Assembly: GCA_033807775.1 (NCBI GenBank)
Contig: CM066318.1
Coordinates: forward strand, 81,967,379-82,031,378
Direction: 5' to 3'
DNA from: Saussurea involucrata
Lineage: Eukaryota > Streptophyta > Magnoliopsida > Asterales > Asteraceae
DNA: 64,000 nucleotides
In this document: positions 10,917 to 23,580 of the stretch, one piece after another
Numbering within the stretch: position 1 is the stretch's first letter
Layout: every line of letters starts with the position of its first letter
Made by a program: the position numbers and the translations under genes
The notes under the pieces: model-generated
What the model was told of the DNA's origin: nothing
The model's database searches: none
Seen by the model: the letters and a program-made list of their open reading frames with translations, nothing else

Positions 10917-12532
10917 AGGAATACAACTTCCATTTTGTTATGAACCTTTGAATTATTCCTATCAAAAGAACAAAAAGTATCTCTCAAATGAATACTTCGA
11001 CCCTTACAAGGTTGCTAAGCCCAAGGATTCCTCCAAAAAGGATGAGGACCAAACACCTGCAACCAAGACCGAGACGGACGAGTTTAAACTCTATGTTCCC
11101 CCTCTCATCTTGGAAGCAAAGATTGTCGAGTTGGAGGAGTCGTTTGATAAAGAAAGGTCTGTTTTTCAAAACAAAAAGAAAGCGCTAATCTCTGAGATTG
11201 AGAAACTCAATTCTGAGAAACTTGAGATTCCACAACCGGTCAAAACCGAAGTTGTGTCTGATGAAGGACAGGAAATCCTTTGGGAAGAAATCACGAAACT
11301 CACATCAAAGCTGGTTGCCTTGGCAACAGATGCGATGCAAGAGTATGCGAAAAATGGTCAGCTCTAAGAGCAAATTGACCAACTCAATTCTGAGAAGCAT
11401 ATTTCCCCCGAATCTTCCTCGAATTCATTTGATACGTCTTCGTGCAAAGTTTTCTTAGGTAAAATATCTACCACACAAGACGGTAATGATTCTCAAGATG
11501 AGTGTGTTAAAAGGAATTTAAACTCTGATTTTTTCATAGCTTCCGTACCGAATTCCCCAAAGCACACTGACACTAAGTGTTCCTCGCCTTCCTCACCTAA
11601 TCCAAGTCTTGCAATTCCGGAGATAAATTTTTCTGAATACATGAACTCTGAAGGTAACTCTGATGGATAGTTTGAGTCGTTCCCTTTCGACAAACCTCTC
11701 CCGAGTCACACTGATTTTTTGTCTCTAGTAGTCAATCGTCCGGTCAATTTTTTAAAGGGTAGCAGTTCTAACACAAAGGACCCAGCTGTGATCAAGATTT
11801 AACAATCAAAACCAACTTCTAAACCTGTTTCTAAAGACCGAGCAATTGCCTACCAAAGATACCGTTCCTTCCAAAGTCACTGACCATTCCGTCCCTGTTG
11901 TTTCAGATAAAATTGGTCAAGCAAAACAAGAAAAACCAAAGTGGCTGAACAAGGAACCTGTCAAGAAAGAAGCATCAAAGTCTTTCCCTACTGCATTCAA
12001 TTCTAGAATAAACAAAGACAATTGTGTTTGGAATAATTGGAATCATTTTGAAGTTTCTTTTCCGATTAAACTTAATTCAGTTCATCAATTGATTCAATTA
12101 TCGCGTGATTGTTTATGTTGTTCTAGATGTGGTTGGAATGATTTTGATGAAATTAATTTAAATGATTGGTTTGGGTCATATCACATGTATAATCATAAAC
12201 CCAAAAATAAACCCCATAATAATAAACAGAAATACTATAAACAACAGGGTTTCCAATCTGAGGTTAAACCACAGCGGGAGACCAAACCCACTCTTAGATG
12301 GGTTGCTCCTACTGAGGTTAAACCGGCACCAAAGAGGCAACCTGCTAAAAATACTGTCCCTCCAAAAGGTGTAAAATCTACACCAAGGAGGCGACCGATG
12401 CCGAAACCAGTTTCCGCGAACGGTATACAATCTACACCTAAGGGGAAAGCTGTGTCAAAGCAAGTTCCTTCGAGAGGTGCCAAACCTAACCCTCCAGGAC
12501 CCAAACAAATTTGGGTACCTAAAATTCGTTAA
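10917..12532 (+). pseudogene. gag: Copia A gag, C-terminal part (disrupted)
   Basis: When Gypsy1 and one AAACG are removed, the frame that ended at 2395 continues here without a shift, down to a TAA at 11365-11367. A Lys/Glu-rich probable coiled coil covers 11080-11360. Further stops and frame changes follow (near 11668 and 11800). The last piece, 11846-12532, has a short Cys-rich segment (C-L-C-C-S-R-C near 12115) and then a basic Pro/Lys repeat region with the recurring pattern K-x-x-P-K-R/G. It ends W-V-P-K just before the gag/pol junction, as in element D. Confidence 0.72.
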
Positions 12533-12539
12533 CTCGATT

Positions 12540-14560
12540 TTGCAGCACGGTCATGTGTGGTACTTAGATTCTGGATGCTCCAAGCACATGACCGAAAGGA
12601 GGGAGCTTCTCACGAACTACAAGGAAGAATATGGTGGACACGTGAGATTTGGCAATGACGACAAGTCGCCGATCGTGGGCTACGGAGACATTGTCCAAGA
12701 TAAGATCACAATCAAAAAGGTTTCACACGTCGTGGGATTGGGACACAATTTGTTCAGCATCGGGCAATTCTGCGACAAAGATCTCGAGGTTAGCTTCAAA
12801 AAGACAAGGTGTAGAATTCTCAATAACGATGGAGTGGAGCTACTGGTTGGGAAACGCAAGACCAACCTCTACACAATCGACCTCGCAGCCCTCAAGATTG
12901 ATAACCCTGTCTGCCTCATATCAAAGGACAATTCCCAGCAAGCTTGGATTTGGCATCGACGTCTTTCGCACCTCAATTTCAAAACAATCAACAAACTGGT
13001 GCTGGGCGGACACGTGAAAGGCATGCCCGATCTTCAATTCGTGAAAGATCGTCTCTGCGGGGCATGTGAGATGGGAAAGATGAAGAGAGTACCACATCAG
13101 CCGAAGGCAACTCCGAGCACGTCCCGAACCCTCAAACTTATTCATATGGATTTGTGTGGACCGATGCGTGTTCCGAGCATTAATAAGCGCAAATACGTTC
13201 TCGTGATGGTGGACGACTTCTCGAGCTACACTTGGGTGCTGTGTCTACGCTCAAAGGACGAAACACCAGAGCTGATCATTAATCACCTGAAGACTGTCCA
13301 ACTGAACAAACTACAACAAGTTCAGTCTATCAGAACCGACAACGGGACGGAGTTCAAGAATCGAACGGTGGACGACTATCTGACGTCAGTTGGCATCTCG
13401 CACACTTTTTCTGCCGCACGCACTCCTCAGCAAAACGGAGTGGTGGAACGATGCAACCATACCCTGGTCGAAGCAGCTCGCACCATGCTTTCCAATCCAA
13501 TCTTCCGCTATTTCTATGGGCCGAAGCGGTGTCTACGGCTTGTTATACGCAAAACCGCTCCATCCTTAACAAGCGGTTCAACAAGACGCCGTACGAGATC
13601 ATGAACAATCATGTTCCGAACATCAACTACTTTCATGCATTCGGATGCACGTGCTATATTCTGAATGACAAAGATGATCTCGGCAAATTCAGCCCCAAGG
13701 CGGACAAAGGAGTCTTCATCGGATACTCCATGCAGGCTAAGGCGTATCGCGTTTACAACAAACGGACCAAATCCATTGTGGAAAGCCTAAACGCGACATT
13801 CGACGAAGCCGTAGATTTGGCTTCTGAACAAAACAGTTCAGAACCCGGTTTAACTGGCGTGCTAGCTTCCGGACCTCCAAGTTCAGGATCTGCACAAGCG
13901 ACAGTAAATCCAAATCATGCATCTTCATCGAATGCTGACTCTTCTGATTTAGATTTATTGTTTAAATTCTTTTATGATGACCTCTTTAATGTTTCCCCTA
14001 CTGTCTCAGCACAACCTCATCTAGAAGCAGCTCGTAATGAGGACTCGTCGAACCTATCCGGTCCGCCGCTTTCTACAAGCACGCCATCTATCACTGTGGA
14101 GACAGCTCAACCGTCATCATCAAATTCATCTGGTACTACTGTCCCCCTGGAGGAACCAATCCCTAACATGGAGATCGCTCCTAACGATTCGTCATCTGCT
14201 ACAACCGACGATCAACCTCTGAACTCCTCAGAACCAGAAGTTGTTCAACCCACGTCGAATCCTCCCCCACTTCCTCCAAGAAACCAGCCTGCTACACTTG
14301 AAGCAGTTCAAGACCTACATCCTGGTGATTATGTGGACTCGGACGCGTCTCACTCTACTCAACAGCGACTTCCGCACACCACCAAATGGACGAAAGCTCA
14401 TCCGCTTCAACAAATCATCGGTGATCCCTCTACTCCAGTTCAAACACAAGGTGCATCCGCCAACTTCTGTCTATTTTCCGGCTTCTTAAGCAACATCGAG
14501 CCGACGAACGTACGCGAAGCGCTTGAAGATCCGGACTGGGTCATAGCCAATGCAAGAGGA
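12540..14560 (+). pseudogene. pol: Copia A protease and integrase
   Basis: The frame opens with the aspartic protease signature W-Y-L-D-S-G-C-S near 12556. It continues with the GAG-pre-integrase zinc domain (H-R-R-L-S-H-L near 12957 and C-G-A-C near 13058) and the integrase core. The three catalytic acidic residues are visible: Asp in H-M-D-L-C-G-P near 13144, Asp in R-T-D-N-G-T-E-F near 13334, and Glu in G-V-V-E-R near 13440. A frameshift near 13500 moves the C-terminal domain into the frame of 13451-14653, where W-A-E-A-V-S-T-A-C starts the conserved C-terminal part. A Ser/Pro-rich linker (13800-14400) leads to reverse transcriptase, where the frame shifts again near 14550. Confidence 0.88.
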
Positions 14561-16028
14561 GCTCAATCAATTCGAAGCTCTAAAGGTATGGCGACTGGTT
14601 CCACGTCCAAAACACAAGACGGTGATCGGCACCAAGTGGATCTTCAAGAATAAGAAGGACGGAGACGGCATCGTCGTACGCAACAAGGCGCATCTCGTGG
14701 CCAAGGGGTATCGTCAACAAGAAGGGATCGATTATGATGAGACCTATGCTTCGGTGGCAAGAATCGAAGCCATACGTATGTTCCTTGCATACGCCGCGCA
14801 CAAGAACTTCACGGTCTTCCAAATGGATGTGAAGACCGCTTTTCTCTATGGTAATATCGAGGAAGAAGTATATGTGTCGCAACCAGACGGGTTCGTGGAC
14901 GATTCGAAGCCTGATCACGTCTACATTCTAGACAAGGCGCTTTACGGTCTAAAGCAAGCTTCACGAGCATGGTACAAAACACTGACTGAGTTTTTGATAA
15001 AGTCCAAATTTACACGAGGTAAAATCGATTCGACTTTATTTATCAAACACGAAAAGGGTCACATAGTTCTTGTTTAAGTGTACGTAGATGACATAATATT
15101 CGGCTCTACTAATCCCACATATGCTAAGAACTTTGCCAATCTAATGGGAGAATTTTTTAAAATGAGTATGCTTTGCGAGATGAATTTCTTCATTGGTCTT
15201 CAAGTTAAACAACTGTCGACCGGGATATTCATAAACCAGGCTAAGTACATCCGGGATATTCTTTGGAAATTCCAGTTGGACCAGTCCTCGCCAATGAAAA
15301 CTCCCATGGCGCCCAATACAATGCTTCACGCCGATCCTAACGGAACGGATGTGAACCTTAAATTGTATCGCGGGATGATAGGTTCTTTAATGTACTTAAT
15401 CGCAAGTAGACCGGATATCATGTTCTCCACATTTTTGTGTGCCCGGTATCAATCAAAACCTAAGGAGTCTCATTTAACTGTTGTCAAACGAACTTTTCGT
15501 TATATACGTGGTACTGCTGATCTTGACTTATGGTACCCGAGAGAGACAGGTTTTGCACTATCCGCTTATTCTGATGCGAATCACGCGGGCTGCATGCTGG
15601 ACCGGAAGAGCACCTCGGGTCACATCCAGTTTTTGGTAGATAGCCTAGTGAGTTGGGCGTCCAAGAAGCAGCAATGTGTTTCAACATCAACTGCCGAGGT
15701 GGAGTACGTGGCCGCCGTGAGCTGCTGCTCACAAGTTATCTGGATGCGGACGCAACTCAAAGACTACGGCTTCACGTATGTAAAAGTCCCAATTTACTGC
15801 GATTCGAAGAGCGCAATTGCAATATCCAGCAACTCGGTTCAACACACCAAGACGAAGCACATCGACGTTCGGTATCACTTCATTAAGGATCACGTCGAAA
15901 GAGGTACAGTCGAACTCTACTTCGTAAATACTGAACATCATGTAGCAAACCTCTTTACAAAAGCCTTGGACGAAAAACGTTTTAACACTCTTGTGGCCAA
16001 GTTAGGTATGCTAAAACTGACGACTTAA
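14550..16028 (+). pseudogene. pol: Copia A reverse transcriptase and RNase H
   Basis: The reverse transcriptase starts M-Q-E-E-L and shows K-T-V-I-G-T-K-W near 14620 and Q-M-D-V-K-T-A-F near 14820. The catalytic box Y-V-D-D at 15081-15092 is intact, but the codon two before it is TAA (15075-15077), where relatives such as D carry a Gln codon two residues before Y-V-D-D, so a C-to-T change is likely. RNase H begins near 15560 (A-Y-S-D-A-N-H-A-G) and keeps its final D-V-R-Y-H-F segment. The end at 16028 matches the end of D pol. Apart from that stop the two frames are open. Confidence 0.9.
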
Positions 16029-16284
16029 TACGATTGTGTGCCCGTTACAAGTTCCATACATCTACGAGTAAATGTCCACTCATCATCCGGTGTTTACACT
16101 CCTGATATTTGAGCATACACTTCCTCGCACTTGTATTCTACTTATTCCAGTTACACCGTTAGATTAAGTCTCTGTATTTATTTTGTAGATTTCGTTGGTT
16201 CCTTTCTTTCTTCGTGTGTTTCTTTTCTTTCATACTGTCGTCTACTTTTAAATGTCACTATCTGTGCTTTCACGGTGTGTTCAT

Positions 16285-16560
16285 GTGTTCAGGGGGAGCA
16301 CAAAGAAGTATCAGGTAAGTTTCCTCATCAGTTGAGGGGGAGCGTCACACACAGTTTTCTTAAAATGATTAAAAGTTTTTGTGTGTGTGGGCACTCCCGT
16401 GCTTTTCTCAAATTAAATTCATCATTTGACGGGGAGCGACACCGTATTTTTTCTTTAAATGCTAAAAGTTTTTGTTTGTGTCGGACTCTTCATTGCACAC
16501 TTCTGCACTGTCCGAGGGGGAGCAAGGTTTTCCCCATGCTAAGTTTAAGGGGGAGCGAGA
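16285..16560 (+). repeat. Five polypurine-tract-like repeats after pol, element A
   Basis: Sequences of the type GAGGGGGAGC occur near 16291, 16333, 16427, 16514 and 16547. The middle ones sit in imperfect 90-bp units that also share an A/T stretch with AAAAGTTTTTGT. They lie right after pol, where a simple copia element would have its PPT and 3' LTR. Multiple PPT-like motifs are known from Sireviruses. Confidence 0.7.
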
Positions 16561-16630
16561 GAAGGTCCTATTACAGCTCAATTGTTTCTATAAAACTCAC
16601 AAACAGGAATTTTTTTTTGAAAAACCCATA

Positions 16631-17460
16631 GTATCCGGAAACCATAACCCTCCGGTTAGGTTTCCGGACCGGGTACCCATCCGGATAGGATAATAACCCG
16701 GACACCATACCCGGGTTCTAGGTGCCATATAAATATGCATCCGGGCTCATTCGTTTTTTGTACCCGGAAAACACGCGCAAAACCCTAAAACCCTATCGAC
16801 ACTTCTCTCGTCTTCGGCCTCACTCGCATCTCTCGATTCGCACTTATTTTCACATCCACAATCAGGTATGTTGGTCATTTCTCATTCTCGATACTAGTAT
16901 TGGCTGTTAAATGCACTCACATGCACGTCTTGATCAACGATTTGATCGATTGACACTTTGCCGAACCCACAAGTTGAGTTCATACGACTTCGGGTCGATT
17001 TTGTGGTCCTTAGGTCGTTTTAAATACCTACATGAGCTTCCTTGCTTCCATACTTGCTACTTACATGCTTCAATAGGTGTTTGGTACTCTATTTTGCATG
17101 ATTTGTGTTTGGGTATTTCGTCCGGACACATTCATAGTGTCCGGAAACGTGCCTAGACATGATACTCTACCCGGGAACATGCATCAAATGAGATATTTTG
17201 TCTGGATTAGCTCAACACCCGAAAACCCTAATTGTCCGGAAACCTTAGGGTTTCCGGTAAGTTCAACTACCGGGAAGTTGGCTTGTCCGGACTCCCTGTG
17301 TTCGAAAACCTTCTCATCAGGAAACTCCTTTTATCCGGATTGTATTTTTTGTCCGAAAAATATCATATCTTCCGAACACCTTTGGTATCCGGACACCTTT
17401 TGTCCGGACAACATGTTTTGTCCGGAAAGTCTAGTATTTTCTTAGCTTTGTCCGGACACC
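16631..17460 (+). repeat. Cluster of TCCGGA palindromes, element A
   Basis: I count twelve exact TCCGGA hexamers in about 830 bp, many as TTGTCCGGACACC or TGTCCGGAAA, with further near matches. They span the ORF3 core promoter and the leader intron. No comparable density is seen in the other elements. Confidence 0.85.
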
Positions 17461-17601
17461 TCTGTTTTGTCAGTTCTGTACCTAGTTCTTCACTGCTAGT
17501 CCTCAATTTTTCTCAAATTGAGCCATTTATAGCAAAGGTACGTACCATTTTTTGTTCATCCGTCTCGGTTACTAACTGTGCCTCATATTTACAGATATTC
17601 A
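16728..17601 (+). promoter_or_regulatory. Candidate promoter, leader and intron of ORF3, element A
   Basis: TATAAATA at 16728-16735 is followed by an AAACCCTA-type telo-box near 16780, a motif usual in plant 5' leaders. A near-consensus donor CAG|GTATGT begins an intron at 16866, and the acceptor TTTACAG ends it at 17594, seven bases before the ORF3 ATG at 17602. A second donor, AAAG|GTACGT, is near 17538. Motifs only; transcription is inferred. Confidence 0.55.
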
Positions 17602-19162
17602 ATGGCGGATCAACAACAAAATCCTCCACAGAACCCAGAAGAGCAACACGTTCCTCCACAAGAGGAACTCATTGATGAGGCAGCTGATAATGCCTTGGTC
17701 GCACCCGACCATGAAACGGAGTTAGAGCCGACCAACCATTTTCTGGATCCGGCACAATTTCGTCCACAAGCACAACATCGGGTAATCGTCGATATTCTCA
17801 TGCGTCACCCTCTCCGTGAGGCCCTCACCACCACTACCGACGTACCATTGATCTATGTGTTACAAGTCTGGTTTACTGCCCAAGTTCGCACTGCCGGCAA
17901 CTCACAGACCATAACGGCGCAGATAGACAACCAACCGTTCACACTGATGCCTGATTCCCTTCGCCGCCTGCTTTCACTTCCAGCTGCCACGCCGCCGGAC
18001 ATGCACAGTACGATCCTGCCGTCAATGATGAAACTCTATGCGCTCAAGTCCGCGCACTCGGGTACAACCACGATCTTCCCAGACCCTCAGCATTCAATCG
18101 TAGGTACCTGGCCCCCATCTGGTACACCCTGTTCACAATTCTGAACAGGTGTCTATCGTCCAGATGGAAAGGTATTGACCAATGCACCGGCGATTTTCTA
18201 CGCAAATTCCATGCCGTCTCCTACAATCGTCACGTGGACGTCGCCATGATCATCTGGCGTGAACTAGTGCAAACTATTCGACACATCGGAAGTACCAAGC
18301 AAAAGAAGTTCCTCCCATACCCGCGTTTCCTCTCGCTTGCAGTTCGTCAACACATGGACGCTAATCCGGCGATACCTCGACGTCCTACCCACCCGGTATG
18401 TCCAATTCGTCACTTACAATACATGGTCATCTGTAACCCATCCACCGCCGTGGCCATGACCATCCCTGATGCCCATCTGGCAATCGCCGATCCCACTGCA
18501 CCAGGATTGTTAGCTTATAGGGAAGAGTTAGGAAATCCCGTGGTCCAGCCAGAACCGGAGGGACCTACCCAGGGACCTAGACCCGAGAGACGCGAGGGTC
18601 CGAGAATGAGAGGTGGTAGGGCCCGACAAGCAGGTGCTGCCGGGTGGGGTGTGTTGATCGTTAGGGGAAGGGGAACTAGTGTGAGTGGTGCAGTGGTATC
18701 ACAACCCAGTTCTAGCCAACTCCGTCCAACAGGCGAAGCCGGAGCATCATCCTCATGACCGATGCTTCACCATGACTCCACACCATATCTTTCCGACCCG
18801 CCTTCACCTACCTTCCAGGTTCATAACGTAGAATCTGACTCCGATACGGCATCGGACACGACCCGTGCCATTTGGCTCTCAAAAATACCTCCCCGTATCG
18901 GACCGAACCCCGACTTCACCGACGGCATCCCACTTGACTCACCTACCCATGCTTCACCTAGGATTGAGGGAGTAGAAGGAGTTGAGTTAGAAACTGCGAG
19001 CCGGAGAGAACTGCGTTCGAAAGCAAACCAGGAAAGATTGGGCCGTAAAGATAACGAGGCTCTTGAGCGACCCGAACCGAGTGTAATCCGGGTAGCCACA
19101 TCTACTATCCTGTCTCATTTGTTGGGACGGGGTATTGAAGAAGCCTCCGTAGACCCAGCGGA
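17602..19162 (+). pseudogene. ORF3 of copia A, N-terminal part (broken)
   Basis: This extra gene lies between pol and the 3' LTR on the sense strand. It starts M-A-D-Q-Q-Q. A globular domain (about residues 50-270) resembles the one in ORF3 of C and D. It has a first half with L-Q-V-W-F-T-A and a second half with L-F-T-I-L-N-R-C-L followed by D-Q and an R-H-V-D-V-A-M-I-I-W segment. A frameshift near 18090 separates the halves (17602-18144, then the frame of 18234-18758), and a stop lies near 18756. A Pro/Arg/Gly-rich tail follows, then an acidic stretch to 19162, where element B begins. No signal peptide or membrane segment is seen, so it is not Env-like. Function unknown. Confidence 0.7.
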
Positions 19163-20143
19163 TGTTAATGCCAAAAATCGCACCAAAGGGACAACTTAAG
19201 GTCGATGTGGACTTAAACAACTAAAGAAAGGATCTTTCGACGAGACGTGCGACGAGGATAAAAATAAAGAAACAAGGGATTTGATGACGCAGGAAAAACC
19301 TCAATCGAGGAAAAAACCTGCAGACGACAGTGGGTGTCGTCGCTGCACTATGGTCGCCAATCACGGGAAATGTCGTTCGGTACTGGCGTCAGTCGTACAA
19401 GGGTTACAATACAGATGAAGGAAATTCTTCGAAATGTAAAGTACAAGTGTTTGAATGTAAAAAACAGTGTTTTTCGTGTGTGAATACAAAGTGTAAACTG
19501 TTGGTCGAAGACTGATGTCGTACGTCGGGAGCGATAACTTGAGCTTTTATTCAAGCGTTCTTGAGTTCGTAGTGTGGTTCTTGAGCTGGAATGATTGTAG
19601 TAGATTACTCTACAGATGTCCTTCAGATGATCTCCAGATGTTCTCTACTTAGAAGTTCGATGTTTGGTCCCCCTGAAATGAGGATTCGGCTCTAGCTTTA
19701 TAGTCTTTGGGAGCTTTGATTAGCTCATTGATTACTTCATTAACAGCTTTAATTGTCGCAACGGTCTGTAACGGCTGCCGGCGTGATCATCCATAATGGT
19801 CTTCGTCCGTTACGAGTAACAGCTTACGTCGGATAACGGCTTGCGTCGGATATAGCCGTTGCTCCTTTAATAGCTTTGACTCCTGCATTAAACACTTAAC
19901 AAAACGTAATAGTCATGGTTAACGTTAGTTTTGGTCGAAGACGTATGGCTCGATGCGACAGTTATGCAGGACGGGCATCGCTATGGTCGTACGTCCTAGA
20001 AAACTCTCGACTTACCTTTTACGACGGACGACGGACGTTCTGCGGGTCTTGGTCGGGACCTTATATTAATCCAAGATGTCTTTCATGACGCGCGTCTTAC
20101 CTTTTCTGGTCGTGGTCGTACGACGTGAATTTTTGCCCAAACA
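19163..20143 (-). repeat. Element B 3' LTR (left copy)
   Basis: On the plus strand it starts TGTTAATGCC and ends GCCCAAACA; on the coding strand it is therefore TGTTTGGGC to GGCATTAACA. It is 981 bp, GTCG-rich, and contains the palindromic TCGTACGA near its right end (20117-20124). The adjoining 20144-20158 (GTTTGCCCCCAAAAT, complement of a polypurine tract) marks the plus-strand primer. Confidence 0.88.
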
Positions 20144-20346
20144 GTTTGCCCCCAAAATTTGAAAGAAGGATGGAAAATTCGAGTTTAAATTTTGTCAATC
20201 AGACGCGTAAAAAATAGAGCAAGGGTCAGAAAAAATTACCTCGACCGCCTTGTAACTGGCCTGGTTTGCCTCTAACTGAACGAGAAGTTAAAAAGGGGAA
20301 CGAGGTCGTGATGTCATGCTGACATACGATCGTGCTTACCAGCTGA

Positions 20347-21454
20347 ATGTCGACGGAGCCCAGAGGTGCTATTAAAAATGAAAAAGATTTTGACGACTTT
20401 GGAAGTCTAGCGAGGATTCTCATGTGTATTACCATAAGCAAGGTTGACGAGGTTCGACCGGAGATGTGTCCTGATGGATATGCCGTGATATATGAGTACC
20501 TGTTTAAGATGGGCTTCCACTGGCCGTATTCTCCTTTGGTCGAAGTGTTCATGCGTGAATTCGATCTTTCACCGAGGCAACCGATGCCCCAGTTCTGGCG
20601 AGTTATCCTGATCATCGAGCGACTTACCTCGCACTGGGAGTGGCGTATAAAGTCACGACTGATCAATATCATCATTATAGTTTACTTTAAGGACTTAAGG
20701 GTGATTGTACCTTAGTTTTGAACACTGCTGTCGATGATCGCAAATGGAAGACGAGGTATGTGCTGGATACGGACAGTGATTGGATTGGATCTGTTGATAC
20801 TACACAACTGGCGACGATGTCTCATATTGCGCAACCGGCGACGAGGTCTCATACTGCGCAACTGGCGACGATGTTTCATACTGCGCAACTGGCGACGGTG
20901 TTTCATACTCCGCAACTGGCGACGATGTTTCATACTGCGCAACTGGCGACGATGTTCTCTACATCCTCGTCGACCCTTTCGTCAGCCGCCAGGGGCAAGG
21001 GTGTAAAGACGGAAGAGAATGAGGGAGAGTTTATGGCGACGAACAACTTTGCGTTGTCGTCAACCCTCCTGATTGACTATGTCCTCGTCAGGGCAGAGTC
21101 ACTTCCGCATCTGGGGAAATATCAGCTCTTATCTTTCAAGGAGCGTTTTCGAAGAATCTCCGTTGAAGAGATTGGACTGTGTTTAGCCGAACTGGCGTTC
21201 TTTGTAAGTTTTTCTTTCAAAACTTGTGTTATCGAAGTTCTTTCGCTGAGCATTTAGTATGTTTCTTTTGTAATTTGCAGATGCTTCTGTTTCCTCTCAT
21301 TGAATATGTGAAAGTAGAGGAAATGCTGGAGTGGAGGTCGATTGTTGAGAAGGATATATTCCTTCCTCCAACCTTAACATTAATCTTTAGAGTCATATTC
21401 TCAGAATGTCGAGGCGTAAGGAGTTGGAAGACCACTCTTAATATACTCGTTTGA
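20347..21454 (+). pseudogene. Antisense extra gene aORF1 of element B (Transposase_28-like)
   Basis: The gene runs opposite to B's gag, between the lost pol and the 3' LTR. The N-terminal part shows Y-E-Y-L-F-K-M-G-F and S-P-R-Q-P-M-P-Q-F-W-R-V, typical of the plant 'putative gypsy type transposon' domain (Pfam Transposase_28). Such antisense genes are known in Tat elements, for example maize Grande. A deletion and frame change near 20700 removes a segment present in aORF2. A six-copy 27-bp repeat follows (20805-20966). A 77-nt intron with GTAAGT donor at 21204 and TTTGCAG acceptor ending 21280 joins the frames in phase, ending at the TGA at 21452-21454. Function unknown; broken. Confidence 0.65.
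20805..20966 (+). repeat. 27-bp tandem repeat in aORF1
   Basis: Six imperfect units of CAACTGGCGACGATGTTTCA plus seven bases encode the nine-residue repeat Q-L-A-T-M-F-H-T-A. aORF2 has no such array, so the repeat arose within this copy or subfamily. Confidence 0.9.
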
Positions 21455-22197
21455 TCCTTGCATTAGTTCTTCGGGATTGGCAGGGCTTCGAAGGTCGAGA
21501 CTTTTGGGCAGAGCTTGCCATCGACGCTTTTCCCTAGGTTTAGGAAATGCTATGTCTTTTCATGTCTCGACCGTTGGTGGTCGAACCATTTTAACTTTGT
21601 ATACTCGACCGTCGGTAGTCGAGTTCTTTTGAATATAACCGACAGTTTTGTAAATGAAACTTTGAACTCTTGTTTGAACTTGCGTTTTATATATTGGGTA
21701 AACAAATACCATATCAATTACGAAATTGAATCTGGGAATCATGCGACTAAGGCATTCATTGTAACACAGTAACTGGTACGTAAGCCATAAGACTTTTAAA
21801 TTGTGTGTATAAACATAAGCACATGCGACTAAAGCATACATTCGGAGTATGAAATTTTTCCAAGTTAAGAGGCTTAGATCATGAGATCGTTAGACCTCGC
21901 AATCGTACGACTAAGTCGTGTGATTAATTTGAATCGTATGTCCCTGTAAAGGATGATCAAATCATAGATTTGGTCGTTTATGTCGTGCGACCTTATGAAT
22001 TTGAAGTCATATTGTAGACTTAATGACTACTGTCGTGCGATCCTGCGATAAGCTCTCGTGCAATTCTGCGGTAAAACGATGTTAAGGGTTGGTTGTTGGC
22101 TAACCAACGACCCTCCGATGCTTAAGTCAGTTGTGAGAAAAAATCGTATGAAAAAGATTTAGGAACATACCGTTAGATTCTCTTTTTAGTGGGATAC
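21455..22197. other. Element B interior without recognised gene
   Basis: AT-rich DNA downstream of aORF1, with repeated GTCG-containing words such as CATGCGACTAA and CTCGACCGT. In the Tat layout this would lie between integrase and the antisense gene, but I see no pol motif on either strand. It ends at the GATAC TSD (22193-22197) of element E. Confidence 0.5.
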
Positions 22198-23148
22198 TGT
22201 TAATGCCAAAAATCGCACCAAAGGGACAACTTAAGGTCGATGTGGACTTAATCAACTAAAGAAAGAATCTTTCGACGAGTCGTGCGACGAGAAATAAAAT
22301 AAAGAAACAAGGGATTTGATGACGCAGGAAAAACCTCAAACGAGGAAAAAACCTACGGACGACAGTGGGTGTCGTCGCTGCACTATGGTCGCCAATCAGG
22401 GGCCATGTCCTTGGTACTGGTGTCGATCGTACGATGATTACAATACAAATGAAGGAAAAGCTTCGAAATGTAAAGTACAAGTGTTTAAATGTAAAAACAG
22501 GTGTTTATCGTGTGTGAATACAAAGTGTGAACATCTGGTCGAGGGCTGTTGTCGTGCGTCGAGAGCGATACTTGAGCTTTCCTTCGAGTGTTCTTGAGTT
22601 CGCTGTAAGGTTCTGACTTTCAATGCTTGGTCTCTAGAGTTTGAATGTTCTTTGCTATGAGTTTGAATGATTTTCTCTGTTGTTTGATGATGTTCGCTGA
22701 TGTATATCCGATGTTAACTGATGTCCTTTGAAATGAGGCTTTAGCTTGTCTTTTATAGTCTTCGCGTCATTAATTAGCTCCATTAATGATTTGATCAACG
22801 GCTACAACGGCTGGAAACGGTCGCCGAAGTGATTATCCATAATGCTCTTCGTCCGTTACGGCTGCTTGCTGTTAATGGCTTTGACTCCTGCATTAAATAC
22901 TTAACAAACGTAACAGTCAAGGTTAACGTTAGCTTTGGTCGAAGGTGCAATGATCTTACGCGATGGTCGTACGGGACGGGCGATGCTATGGTCGAGCGTC
23001 ATGGGAGACGTACGACTTACCTTTTACGGGAGGCGACGGATGTTCTCTGGGTTCTTGTCGAGACCTTATCTTAATACAAGATTTGGATTATAACGTGCGT
23101 CTTACCAGCTCTGGTCGTGGTCGTACGACGTGATTTTTTGGCCAAACA
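22198..23148 (-). repeat. Element E 3' LTR (left copy, complete)
   Basis: 951 bp, from TGTTAATGCC to GCCAAACA, clearly similar to B's LTRs over the full length, with the same TCGTACGA palindrome near the right end (23121-23128). Confidence 0.87.
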
Positions 23149-23580
23149 GTTTGCCTCCAAAATTTGAAAATTGAATGTCAAATTTAAGTTTTAAATTTTG
23201 TCAATCGGACGCATAGGAAATAAGACAAGAGTTAGAAATTACCTCAATCGCCTTGGAGCTAGACTGGTCCGTTTCTAACTGAAGGAGAAGTTTGAAAAGG
23301 GAACGAGGTCGTGACGTCATACTGACACACGATGATGCTTACCAGCTATCGAGGACAGGTGTCGAAGATCCGGGCGGATATACGAAAGGACACGGACGCG
23401 GGGAAATCATCCATGGATTCGACTTGATGCGATTGTTTGTATAAATAAAGATCACGACGGATCTTTTCTTGCTAAATTTTTGAAGTGTTTATTTGGGAAG
23501 AGATTTCGCCTTGATTCCTTTCCATTCTTCGTCCGAACTTACTCGAATCATTGCAAATCTTCAAACCGCAGTTGAGAGCG

